Assembly (NCBI GenBank): GCA_963811705.1
Contig: CAWESL010000019.1
Location: forward strand, 65,982-129,981
From: DATJPR01 sp963811705
Lineage (GTDB): Bacteria > Bacteroidota > Ignavibacteria > UBA10030 > UBA6906
Reading direction: 5' to 3'
Length of the DNA: 64,000 bases
Shown: piece after piece, positions 53,798-62,047 of the stretch
Numbering within the stretch: position 1 is the stretch's first letter
Layout: each line of letters begins with the position of its first letter
Translations under genes and position numbers: made by a program
Notes under the pieces: generated by a model
Told to the model about the DNA's origin: nothing
Seen by the model: only the letters and a program-made list of their open reading frames with translations
Database searches by the model: none

Positions 53798-56700
53798 TCA
53801 CCGCACAAGCAAAAGCTTTTTCGTCTCCACGAACGATCCGGCCTGGAGGCGATAGTAGTAGACGCCGCTGGCGAGATTGCGGGCGTCGAATTGGACGGAG
53901 TGATAGCCTGCATCGATGTCGCCGTTCACGAGCTCGGTAACTTTCTGGCCGAGGGTGTTGTAGATCGTCAGGAGGACGTGCGAGCGTTGGGGGAGGCCGT
54001 AGCGGATGGTTGTGCTGGGGTTGAAGGGGTTGGGGTAGTTTTGAAACACTTCCATCGTTCTGGGTAAGGGATTGAAATTAGGGGCTATCTTCGTAACCAG
54101 ACTACTTTGCGCTCCCGTGCGCCTATTATTTCCCTGAAACGTTCCCCAGATATTTAATGGATTGCTCGCGGCCTTGGGAAGAATTTTCTTTACGTTTGAG
54201 CTGTCTACAATCGCAACGATGGTCTTTCCCTCAGTCCCGAAAATCAATCGTCCGTCTTGAAATAGCAAGCCACCGTAGACGGGCGATTGTGCATTGAAAT
54301 ACCATTCTACCTTAGCGCTCGAGTCGATGGCAAACACTTGGCCGACACTATTCGCAAGAAAAATAGTGCCCGACTCGGAAATTGAGGGAGTAGTGAGAAT
54401 GGAATGCTTTGTATCAAATGTCCATACCAAATGACCTGTCTTCACATCTATCGCATACAACTTCCCATCCATTGAGCCCGAATAGAGAACACCCCGGCCG
54501 TCAATCACAGGCTCCGGAAAAATTGATCCCTCAGTTTCTAGAGACCACCCTTTTGCCAATCCTCCCGCGGTTAACACTTGGACTAGCATGCCTTCTTTTG
54601 TTCCGAAGTAGAGATTCCCTTCGCCATCGACTGCTGGCGAGGTTGTGATACTATCCCCCAGACTTAATGACCAAGTGGCCTTTGTGGGCTTGGGGTCCGC
54701 GTTGAGATCGATCCCGTAAACTATCCCCGAAATCGTCCCAAAGTACAGCCGATGATCCCCGGTGATAACGGCAGATGACTGGACCGGCGAATTCACGAAG
54801 AAGTTCCAATCGACACGGCCGGTTAAGTAATTAATCCCGAAGAAATTGCGATTCGAGACGCCGAAGTAGAGGCGATCCAGAACAGTATCAATGGCTGGAG
54901 TAGCTGAAGCTTCTCCACCCAGCGGAATAGCAGGCCAAGCAGGGGCACCGCCCATTGTGAAAGCGTAGAGGTTGCGGTCTGATGAACCTATATATATGGT
55001 ACCATCTTCACTTATTGAACTCGACGACCTGATGTTTCCTCCAACCTGCAAACTGAATCTTAAGTCGCCATTTGGTTCCATGATATAGATTGCATCGCTA
55101 TCAGCAATTGCACATAATGAACCATCAGAAGCAGTACTCAATCCGGTCCGGATTGAACCTCCAACCGATTTGGACATTGACGGAGTGCTTTTGATTTGAG
55201 CGGTTCCTATGCCTGACACTGGTAGGTAGGCGATGGGCATAGCTGGATCATTCGAGATTAGAGTCAGAGTATCAACTACGCCTGCCGGAGCTTGGGGGGT
55301 GAAGTTATAAAGAATGGTCCTGGAACTGGAACCGTTCATCGTATCCGGCCAGCCAGCCACAACGAATGACTTCGTCTTGAACGTGGCACTGCTTAGCAGC
55401 AATGGGTAGAGGCCGGCATTTCGAACCTCCGCCGAGTCAGAATAGGAAGATCCAGCTTTGACCACGCCCGAGTAGACAGAGGGTCGGGGAAACTCCAATT
55501 TTGGCGTCGGTGAAACCTTGCTAACGAAGATGTTACAGGAGGCTCCGGTCTTCAATGTATCCCCAAAGGCCTCTAGAGTATCACTCTTGAAGAATCCGCA
55601 TATGATAGGGCATCCTGTTGGATCGAACGCGATTCCACGAATATCATCCGATCCTTTACCACCTATTACGTCCGCAAAGTTAGTGTTTCCGCTATTTGAC
55701 AACTGAACGAATAAACCATCCCGCTCACTTCTCGATTTTACGATCTTAGTGTCGAATGTATACTGCTTTCCTGATGAGGTATCCCTGTCCGTGTAGAAGT
55801 AACCAACGACATTTACGTTCTGAGAACGATCTATAGCGAGACTAAATGCCGATGATTCATCACCCAAAGTTTCTCCACTTTTTCCCCAAATGGCTGCCCC
55901 GTTGGGATCCAGTTTCAATACTAGTAATCTCCAACTACCCAAATTCGGTAATGAAACGTTCCCCAACGAGAACCCTGAGCCAGCGTACACGCCCGCTACG
56001 AAGACATTTTCAGACTGGTCAAGGGCAACTGAAGTCAAGAATGAATCTCCGGTCCCGTTTCCACCACCCGTAGCCCAGATAAGGGCACCGACCGAGTCAT
56101 ATTTGGCAATGAAGGCTCCCCAACTCACAGGCATATAACTGAGTAACCTTGAGCCGAACGACATGCTCGGCCCTTGAAATTGACCGCACACCACACAATT
56201 GCTGGACTCGTCAATGGTACACCCGCCCACCATACATTGTCCGGAGCTGATCTCAGCAGTTTGCGCCCACATAATGTGGCCATTCTTGTCTATGGACAGC
56301 ACTGCGAGAACTGCAACGCCATTATTCTGACTTTGGATTTTGATCGAATCAAGTATAAGAGTTCCGTTTACTGCAACATTCAAGAGCAATCTCCCCGATT
56401 TATTGGCAGCCAAACTCCAGCCGTTTTGACAACCCCCACCGTTTGTTGATTTAGCCCAAATGAGGTTTCCTGAGGAATCCAGCTTTGTTATGAAGGTCGC
56501 GGCCGGACTGCAAGGCTCGGGTCCTTCATCCGAAACGAACGTCGTGGAATCAATTCGAAGAATTACATAGGAACCTGCGAGATAAATATTCGACGAACTG
56601 TCAATTGCGATGTTCAACTGGTTGAGGTTTATATCACTTGGGCAGTCCTTCACCCAGAGGATTTCACCGGTCGGACTCACTTTAAACAAAATGAGGTCTC

Positions 56701-56908
56701 GTGTCCCTGATTTCGTGATGGTCCTCGAACCTATCGTTATCATCATTGTGTCGAAATATCCAACCACGAAGGTGCACCCACTTTCAGAAACGACTAAGTG
56801 GGCGTCAGCAATTCCGCCGACACCAAATAACCAGCTGTCATTGTCCGCTTGCGCAAGATCACATCCGCCAAGAAGGACGAAGACTACAAGCAACAATATT
56901 CGTCTCAT
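53798..56908 (-). CDS. T9SS-secreted SBBP and PQQ-like propeller protein
   Basis: This is a 1036-residue secreted protein. The signal ends LLGGC, a possible lipobox. Residues about 25-460 contain SBBP-type repeats (FVVGYFDTMMITIGS, LYLAGSYVILRI, WAKSTNGGG). A domain of the SPD-2/Hydin type (YSGVVKAGSSYSDSAEVRNAG) comes next, and then a PQQ-like propeller (LYFGTISGIVYGIDLN, LYSGSMDGKLYAIDVKTGHLVWTF). A T9SS tail (YPNPFNPSTTIRYGL to LLLVR) ends the chain. No catalytic site is seen; it probably forms a surface adhesin or structural protein. The ATG at 56908 leads into the signal. Confidence 0.82.
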   Translation of the reverse strand: MRRILLLVVFVLLGGCDLAQADNDSWLFGVGGIADAHLVVSESGCTFVVGYFDTMMITIGSRTITKSGTRDLILFKVSPTGEILWVKDCPSDINLNQLNIAIDSSSNIYLAGSYVILRIDSTTFVSDEGPEPCSPAATFITKLDSSGNLIWAKSTNGGGCQNGWSLAANKSGRLLLNVAVNGTLILDSIKIQSQNNGVAVLAVLSIDKNGHIMWAQTAEISSGQCMVGGCTIDESSNCVVCGQFQGPSMSFGSRLLSYMPVSWGAFIAKYDSVGALIWATGGGNGTGDSFLTSVALDQSENVFVAGVYAGSGFSLGNVSLPNLGSWRLLVLKLDPNGAAIWGKSGETLGDESSAFSLAIDRSQNVNVVGYFYTDRDTSSGKQYTFDTKIVKSRSERDGLFVQLSNSGNTNFADVIGGKGSDDIRGIAFDPTGCPIICGFFKSDTLEAFGDTLKTGASCNIFVSKVSPTPKLEFPRPSVYSGVVKAGSSYSDSAEVRNAGLYPLLLSSATFKTKSFVVAGWPDTMNGSSSRTILYNFTPQAPAGVVDTLTLISNDPAMPIAYLPVSGIGTAQIKSTPSMSKSVGGSIRTGLSTASDGSLCAIADSDAIYIMEPNGDLRFSLQVGGNIRSSSSISEDGTIYIGSSDRNLYAFTMGGAPAWPAIPLGGEASATPAIDTVLDRLYFGVSNRNFFGINYLTGRVDWNFFVNSPVQSSAVITGDHRLYFGTISGIVYGIDLNADPKPTKATWSLSLGDSITTSPAVDGEGNLYFGTKEGMLVQVLTAGGLAKGWSLETEGSIFPEPVIDGRGVLYSGSMDGKLYAIDVKTGHLVWTFDTKHSILTTPSISESGTIFLANSVGQVFAIDSSAKVEWYFNAQSPVYGGLLFQDGRLIFGTEGKTIVAIVDSSNVKKILPKAASNPLNIWGTFQGNNRRTGAQSSLVTKIAPNFNPLPRTMEVFQNYPNPFNPSTTIRYGLPQRSHVLLTIYNTLGQKVTELVNGDIDAGYHSVQFDARNLASGVYYYRLQAGSFVETKKLLLVR

Positions 56909-57538
56909 ATCAAGTGTTCCAGAATATGACTGGGTGTCAACTCCAAGACACACGAATCTGGATCCTCAAGATAGTCAGGCCGTTTCAGATAGGTGAACCC
57001 CAAAATGATCTATGCTGTCGGAAATGAGTTAACGCCCAACTATCCGTCGTCTGTGCTAGAGTGATTTCACCAAGAATCGCCTCCTGAACAAAAGATCCCC
57101 GTTCGCAATCTTCTCGAAGATTGAGGATGCAACAAGAACTAAGTTGAAAGAGCGTGAATTCAATTGCCTGATAAACATTAACCGTGCCATTCGCAAAACC
57201 ACAAATAACTGGAGTAATTGAACCCCCGTTGGCAAGAGAAGGGAGGGTTATTGGCCATCTGTGTGGCTTTCGAAAGGTCAATAGGCTTAAATGCGGTACG
57301 ATTAAAGCCTCAATTTCTAGGTGGGCTAATGCTCAGGTTGTTGGCGGTAGGTTTGGAATCCTGTCCAGATCATGGAAGGTCCACGTTAAGCAAGTTTCTT
57401 TCTGTGATTTCTATTGTAGTCTGATTGACTACCGATGTTCAACGTCAACTATAATTACCGGTCAGCGACAACTATAATTACCGATGTGAATCAATCGTCG
57501 GGATTTTATCCTCATCAGGAATTCGGTATATCCTCCGA
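56909..57538. other. Non-coding or unresolved gap
   Basis: A minus frame at 56985-57281 has no signal, motif or ribosome site, and I do not call it. A short direct repeat, CAACTATAATTACCG, occurs twice at about 57447-57481. Nothing else is supported. Confidence 0.45.
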
Positions 57539-57964
57539 TCACTTCGTGCGTTCGCCCAATTGTCCAGAAGGCTTGATGGCAGTGTTCGACAAGAAATAAT
57601 CGTGCGGCGGCTGGTGGTATCCGACCCAAAGGATCGTCTCATATCTCGACAGAAGCTCCGAGTCGTTGTAGCTATAGATATCCGGCACATACCAGACTCT
57701 AATCATATCCGCGTATCCGAGGCCGAACTGAGCCAGGATCGCTCCTTGATGAGATTCTTCCATGCAAACGATCAGGTGTGCCCACGAGAGCAAGTTCTGA
57801 GACAGACATTTTGCATCTGGCCAGAAACCTTCACGCGTTTCTTGTACCCGCCTTGGATCACTCCCGCAGCTGTCGAAATCGTGAAGGGGGAATACCCGAG
57901 AGAAGTACTCCTGAGCGGTACGAGATCTATCTCTATTAGCTGTGCCGAAGAAGATAATCCTCAT
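57539..57964 (-). CDS. Low-molecular-weight tyrosine phosphatase-like protein lacking the catalytic Cys
   Basis: This is a 141-residue protein with the LMW-PTP fold: strand IIFFGTANRDRSRTAQEYF, the helix following, SWAHLIVCMEESHQ and VPDIYSYNDSELL. The P-loop should read C-x5-R-S, but position 7 is Gly (codon GGC in place of TGC) while Arg13 and Ser14 remain. The phosphocysteine intermediate cannot form, so the protein is likely inactive as a phosphatase, or a phosphate-binding relic. No ribosome site is clear. An antisense frame 57560-58279 covers the same bases and is less plausible. Confidence 0.7.
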   Translation of the reverse strand: MRIIFFGTANRDRSRTAQEYFSRVFPLHDFDSCGSDPRRVQETREGFWPDAKCLSQNLLSWAHLIVCMEESHQGAILAQFGLGYADMIRVWYVPDIYSYNDSELLSRYETILWVGYHQPPHDYFLSNTAIKPSGQLGERTK

Positions 57965-58262
57965 GTCAGGCTTTGGATTGTTTATTCAAGTGCACCGGTC
58001 GTGCATTTTGTGTCATTCGACGATGAACCCATTCGCAACATCAGGTGCCTATGCACCCGCGAGCGCCAAAACCCCACCTCGACTTTCCCAATGAAGCTCA
58101 TTGTTGATGTCTACCCTTTGTTAAAGGCCATGATAGAAGTGGCCCTTGCGATAATTTGCACAGATTGTCGTCACGTTGCTAGCAACGCCATTATTGCATC
58201 CGCGGGAGACCCGCATTCAGGAATAATCAACTCACCCCAAGGTGCGAGACTGAAGATGAAAC

Positions 58263-59213
58263 TTACGATGAAAGATTAGGAACCAGTGTATGAGAAATGC
58301 GGTGATTCAAATCGATATCACATACTATTGGCTCTCCACAAGTGCACATTCTCTGAGTTGCTCTATGATTCAATCGAATCGCTTCAACCTGGCCACATTG
58401 ACGGCACATTATCCGGATAATATTCCTTTCAGAATCGTGTCTCTCTATTCGCCTCATCCATTCTACAAGTTCAATCATATCAACAAGCTGGATAGACAAT
58501 GACTTAGCATAAGCTCTTGCTCTATCGGCGAAACTACTCGTTGTGAAGAACATTCCAGCGTCAGCATTGGCATCGATCATCGAGGAGTGAAATTTCTGGA
58601 TCAAAGGTCGTCCAATCTTTCGATTTGCTGCGTAGTGCTTACACTCATATGCGAACACCCTACCATTGATCTTGGCAATTCCATCACGTCCTCTATCGTT
58701 CGTGCGCCCCGTCTTCTTTACGGCATACCCCGTCCTCTGCAACATATCAGCAATGGCATCTTCGAACTCTGACGCTGTAAGGGCGCGAAGATAGTCAACA
58801 TTCGAGAGCATGTACTGTTGAAATCGGTTGGCCTCTTCCCGCTCCAATTTGTCCGCTGCCTCTGCAATCAGTCGGAGCCGTTCTGCTTCCTGTTGGCGCT
58901 TCTGCTGTGTAAGTTGTTGTTTCTCAACTAACAATCTCATCCTTTCGAATTCGAGCACACACTCCGGGCATGGAACAGCGCGGCGCACGCCATGCGGACA
59001 CTGGGAGGTGCGTCTCTTGACTGCTTTCGTGAATCGAATTGCAAAAGGCGCAACTATGATCAACAGCAAGATGCCAACCCAAACTCGCCATACGTGGTCG
59101 GCAGTCACAATCCAAGCCACGAACAGTGTATTCATGCACCCGACGAAGTAGGTTCCTGCGATCAGGAAGAAGATTATCGCAGAAAGCGTCTGTTTGATTC
59201 TCATTTTGGACAT
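58263..59213 (-). CDS. Membrane-anchored Mrr-type restriction endonuclease-like protein
   Basis: This is a 316-residue protein. Two transmembrane helices (about 12-30 and 37-58) are followed by CPHG...CPEC, a coiled coil (about 90-140, EKQQLTQQKRQQEAERLRL), then an Mrr/PD-(D/E)xK nuclease domain. That domain shows LTASEFEDAIADMLQRTGYAVKKTG, the Asp in GRDGI and the catalytic FAYECKHY. A C-terminal region of CRQCG and CTCGEP looks like a zinc ribbon. Soluble Mrr enzymes cut modified DNA; this version is membrane-tethered. The ATG at 59213 is chosen because a signal-like helix follows; 59240 is an alternative. Confidence 0.72.
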   Translation of the reverse strand: MSKMRIKQTLSAIIFFLIAGTYFVGCMNTLFVAWIVTADHVWRVWVGILLLIIVAPFAIRFTKAVKRRTSQCPHGVRRAVPCPECVLEFERMRLLVEKQQLTQQKRQQEAERLRLIAEAADKLEREEANRFQQYMLSNVDYLRALTASEFEDAIADMLQRTGYAVKKTGRTNDRGRDGIAKINGRVFAYECKHYAANRKIGRPLIQKFHSSMIDANADAGMFFTTSSFADRARAYAKSLSIQLVDMIELVEWMRRIERHDSERNIIRIMCRQCGQVEAIRLNHRATQRMCTCGEPIVCDIDLNHRISHTLVPNLSS

Positions 59214-59297
59214 GCGACTACCATGCTCCCCGTCGGACATGAATCTGTACCACGGAACAACCATTTGACGCCGATCCTCTGGCCCGCGGCATCAGAG

Positions 59298-60242
59298 CTA
59301 CCTTGAAGGTTTATTGGTCGAGTTGCTAGAGCCCTTCTGTTCGATCTTCAAACGTTCCAAGTACGCGCCGATGTAAGGGTTGTAGGGGTCATATTGTAGA
59401 CCAATCTCCGCGATGTCGATCGCCGATCGCAACTTGCCCTGCTTGTGAAGCTTGTCGCTCAGCTTCAGACACTCAACAGCATGACTCCGTTCCTCCGTCG
59501 TGACACCGTCGTCAAATCCCGATGCGAAGAGCTTCTCCAACGCTTCAGCCGCGTCGTTGGCGTCCGGCCCATCAAGAGTGATCGTTAGCGATGAGCCGTG
59601 CCCTGCCGCAAGCGACATCACTCCTATGATTTCCTTTGCATCCGCTTTGAAGTCTTCTTTATCAATCGAAATCGCCGATTGAAAACGACTCGCGGTTCGA
59701 ACGAGGAACGCTCCTTCCCGCGTCGCGATCCCTTCCTTGTTCCGGACTTCGACCGACATCTGACGATGGATTGAACTGAGAGGCGCGGACCACGTTCCTT
59801 CGATGTCATCACCTGAGTCCTGGCCGTGGGCGAAAAGCTTTTTTATCGACGCTGCTACGCTGCAAGCCGGCGCAGGGTATGCGATAAACTCTTCAATTCC
59901 TTGTCGAATGAGCTCGTGTGAGAAGTCGGGGGGATAGTAATGCGCGACTACCATTACCTTGGGCTGAGGAGTCCTGCCCTTCGCGCACAAGACCATCTGC
60001 GGGATATAGTCCGGGGAGAGACCGAAGTCTGTGAGGATGATCGCATCATATCCGCAATTCCACAAGGCCGTTACTACTGCCTGAACGTCTTCTGTCGGGC
60101 TGAGGACATCGAGTTGCAACCAGTCCTGGTGGAACGCGTCCTTTAGTTGACTGGTTGCCACATTTGCCGGATTTGCCAAGAGAAGAATCCTCGTCCTCTC
60201 TTTTGCCGGTGGGTTCACGCCGCCCATTCTAGTCGTCGACAT
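59298..60242 (-). CDS. Degenerate receiver domain fused to an HPr-like domain and a TPR-like tail
   Basis: This is a 314-residue cytoplasmic protein. Residues 17-137 look like a receiver (ILLLANPANV, DAIILTDFGLS, VMVVAHYY) without the Asp pair of strand 1 and with Tyr for the conserved Lys. Residues 161-244 match HPr of the phosphotransferase system (SVEVRNKEGIATREGAFLV, then IIGVMSLAAGHGSSLTITLDGPD). The active His15 is Ala173 and the regulatory Ser46 position is Glu204. A short TPR-like segment (about 255-300) ends the protein. GGAGAGG lies upstream. I know no family with this set of domains. Confidence 0.65.
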   Translation of the reverse strand: MSTTRMGGVNPPAKERTRILLLANPANVATSQLKDAFHQDWLQLDVLSPTEDVQAVVTALWNCGYDAIILTDFGLSPDYIPQMVLCAKGRTPQPKVMVVAHYYPPDFSHELIRQGIEEFIAYPAPACSVAASIKKLFAHGQDSGDDIEGTWSAPLSSIHRQMSVEVRNKEGIATREGAFLVRTASRFQSAISIDKEDFKADAKEIIGVMSLAAGHGSSLTITLDGPDANDAAEALEKLFASGFDDGVTTEERSHAVECLKLSDKLHKQGKLRSAIDIAEIGLQYDPYNPYIGAYLERLKIEQKGSSNSTNKPSR

Positions 60243-60268
60243 GGTTTCTTGTACCTCTCCGACCCTAG

Positions 60269-61093
60269 TTAGCGATCTTCAGCCAGCCCACAGAAAATAC
60301 AGTGCTTGTGTCCTGGGTCTTCGGATTCGTCATAGACGCAGTTTCCGATAGGAGAACTGGGGCAGAGAAGTATCTTCCTCCTTCCAAGGGCGAGACGATC
60401 TGAATCAACATGCCTTGCCGCTGGACTTCCAAGAAATTTCGCATCATGCCTCAGAATGTATTTGACCGTCAGAATGTCGTTGGAATGCCGGGGGGAAAAA
60501 ACCAAATTGGCGGTTAAGAGCCGATCGAAAACCTCTCTACAATACGAATTAATCACGGTGTTAAAACTGGAATATCCGTTGCCTCCTGTATATGAATCCG
60601 CGATCCAGGCCACTTCGTTTGTGGACGCATCACACAGAGTTGTTCTCACCTGAGCCCATGGCTTTTCGATAGTTCCTCCTCCGAGCAGCGTGGTCACGGA
60701 CGTCCAACGATCTGCGGCGGCATTGTGGGAGGTCTTTGTTACTGCCTGCGTAGGGGGAATATAGATGCTTTCAACTCCTGTTTCTCCGACATCCACAACA
60801 AGGTAGGCGTCATACCCATAGTGGAGCATTGTATCTCTCATCTGTTCTTCAGAAAATTTCCTCGTTGGAGGTAATAGAAGAACACTTTCCTTGGCATCCA
60901 CTTTCTGGATGGTGAATGCTTGAGCGAGATGAGATTCAAGCCAAAGCCTTTGGGTAAGATTGTTTGTTCTAGCAACTATTAGAAGCTTTTGGAAAGTCGT
61001 GTTTCGGTACGCGGGATCTACGAATGATGTCATCTCAGTGGATGCACATCCTGACATTGCGACACAGAAAAGACCAATCAGTAATTTCTTCAT
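60269..61093 (-). CDS. Lipoprotein of unknown function, paralogue B
   Basis: This 274-residue lipoprotein (signal MKKLLIGLFCVAMSGC) is a paralogue of the protein at 45371-46195, sharing the lipobox region, RTNNLTQRLWLESHLAQAF, AYLVVDVGETGVESIYIPP and the GHKHCIFCG end. The two differ mainly in the middle and in the 10 residues before the Cys-rich end. GGAGAAGAGG lies before the start at 61093. The 26-bp gap to the receiver-HPr gene suggests shared transcription. The function is unknown. The Cys pair at the end may bind metal. Confidence 0.65.
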   Translation of the reverse strand: MKKLLIGLFCVAMSGCASTEMTSFVDPAYRNTTFQKLLIVARTNNLTQRLWLESHLAQAFTIQKVDAKESVLLLPPTRKFSEEQMRDTMLHYGYDAYLVVDVGETGVESIYIPPTQAVTKTSHNAAADRWTSVTTLLGGGTIEKPWAQVRTTLCDASTNEVAWIADSYTGGNGYSSFNTVINSYCREVFDRLLTANLVFSPRHSNDILTVKYILRHDAKFLGSPAARHVDSDRLALGRRKILLCPSSPIGNCVYDESEDPGHKHCIFCGLAEDR

Positions 61094-61205
61094 GCCTCTT
61101 CTCCTGAAATGTATCAAGGGGATTGACCCTGCATCTGATCTCAAGCTTGCGAACAGCACCCGCACTCAAGCTCTATCTCGAACCACATCCCCTTCGCTGA
61201 CGAAT

Positions 61206-61590
61206 CTATCGATTGCCATTTACGGCGACAAAATCAGGAGCCCCGTGCAACGTCCCATCATTTGCAGACGCTGACTTGTCTCTCGCATCGCCATCGAAGC
61301 GCCACAGCCCAACCAGCCCCGACTCATCGCCAGCAAGTCGTGAGTGCATCGCGGAGCTGATCTGATTTGGCGTACGGGCCACATTCCAAATCCTCACCTC
61401 GTCAATCTGTCCATCGAAGAAGTCGCTGTGCTCGGTGTTGTTCCAAGCATATGCACCAATAGATATGTTCTCATCGTATTGTGCTGTGCTGACGGTTCCT
61501 GACGCTGAGATGGTCGTATCGACGACACCATTGATGAGGATGGATTCCGTAGAGCCATCATAGCTGAACGTGACTATTGCGAGAGAGATT
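61206..61590 (-). pseudogene. Truncated LamG (concanavalin-like) domain fragment
   Basis: The frame reads VTFSYDGSTESILINGVVD, then NISIGAYAWNNTEHSDFFDGQIDEVRIWNVARTPNQI and GLVGLWRFDGDARDKS, the C-terminal half of a LamG jellyroll carbohydrate-binding domain. There is no signal peptide and its N-terminal half is gone; it runs into the end of another gene at 61574. It therefore probably derives from a large cargo protein. No T9SS tail follows. Confidence 0.65.
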
Positions 61591-61987
61591 CGTCGAAACC
61601 AACGCACGACCACTCGGTCAAGTTGCCCTTATAGTCACGAATCCTAATGAATAGAAGTGTAACAACGGTATATTCCCTTACCTCGCCATAGTCGCTTGTC
61701 TTAATGCGTATGGGAGCGTAGGGGGCTCCATGCCATTCGCCATACAGCTCCTCGGACGATGATTGAAATGTGCTGTAAGGTGAACCCAAGATCGAGGTTA
61801 CTTCGTCGAGGGATTTGCTCTGGAATCTCTCTGAATTTATTCCATCGACTTTGACTTGTTCTTTGACTTGTTCTTTGGGACGATTTGAATGATGAGGAAC
61901 CGCATGTAATGTGACCACGACTGCAATAATCGCAGGCAGGCTCAATAGACCAATGACCTTTGCGAAAGCTCTTGAACTATTGGACAT
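61574..61987 (-). CDS. Small membrane-anchored hypothetical protein
   Basis: This 137-residue protein starts at ATG 61987, behind AAGGGGATC. A transmembrane helix (about 10-30, KVIGLLSLPAIIAVVVTLHAV) precedes a KEQVKEQVK linker and a SmpA-like segment (SLDEVTSILGSPYSTF), which resembles outer-membrane assembly-type beta domains. The last 50 residues are strand-rich (YTVVTLLFIRIRDYKGNLTEW). The family is unclear. The LamG fragment overlaps the end by 17 bp. Confidence 0.5.
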   Translation of the reverse strand: MSNSSRAFAKVIGLLSLPAIIAVVVTLHAVPHHSNRPKEQVKEQVKVDGINSERFQSKSLDEVTSILGSPYSTFQSSSEELYGEWHGAPYAPIRIKTSDYGEVREYTVVTLLFIRIRDYKGNLTEWSCVGFDESLSQ

Positions 61988-62047
61988 GACGATCCCCTTG
62001 CTCGATGTATTCCCTAATTGAGATTGTGGTCGATAACTAGCTGGCTT

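Noticed and set aside
56985..57281. Minus-strand frame of 98 codons
   Set aside because: It shows no ribosome site, motif or signal peptide and its composition is not gene-like.
57560..58279. Plus-strand frame of 239 codons
   Set aside because: It is antisense to the phosphatase-like gene, whose minus-strand frame has clear family motifs. No family or ribosome site supports the plus frame.
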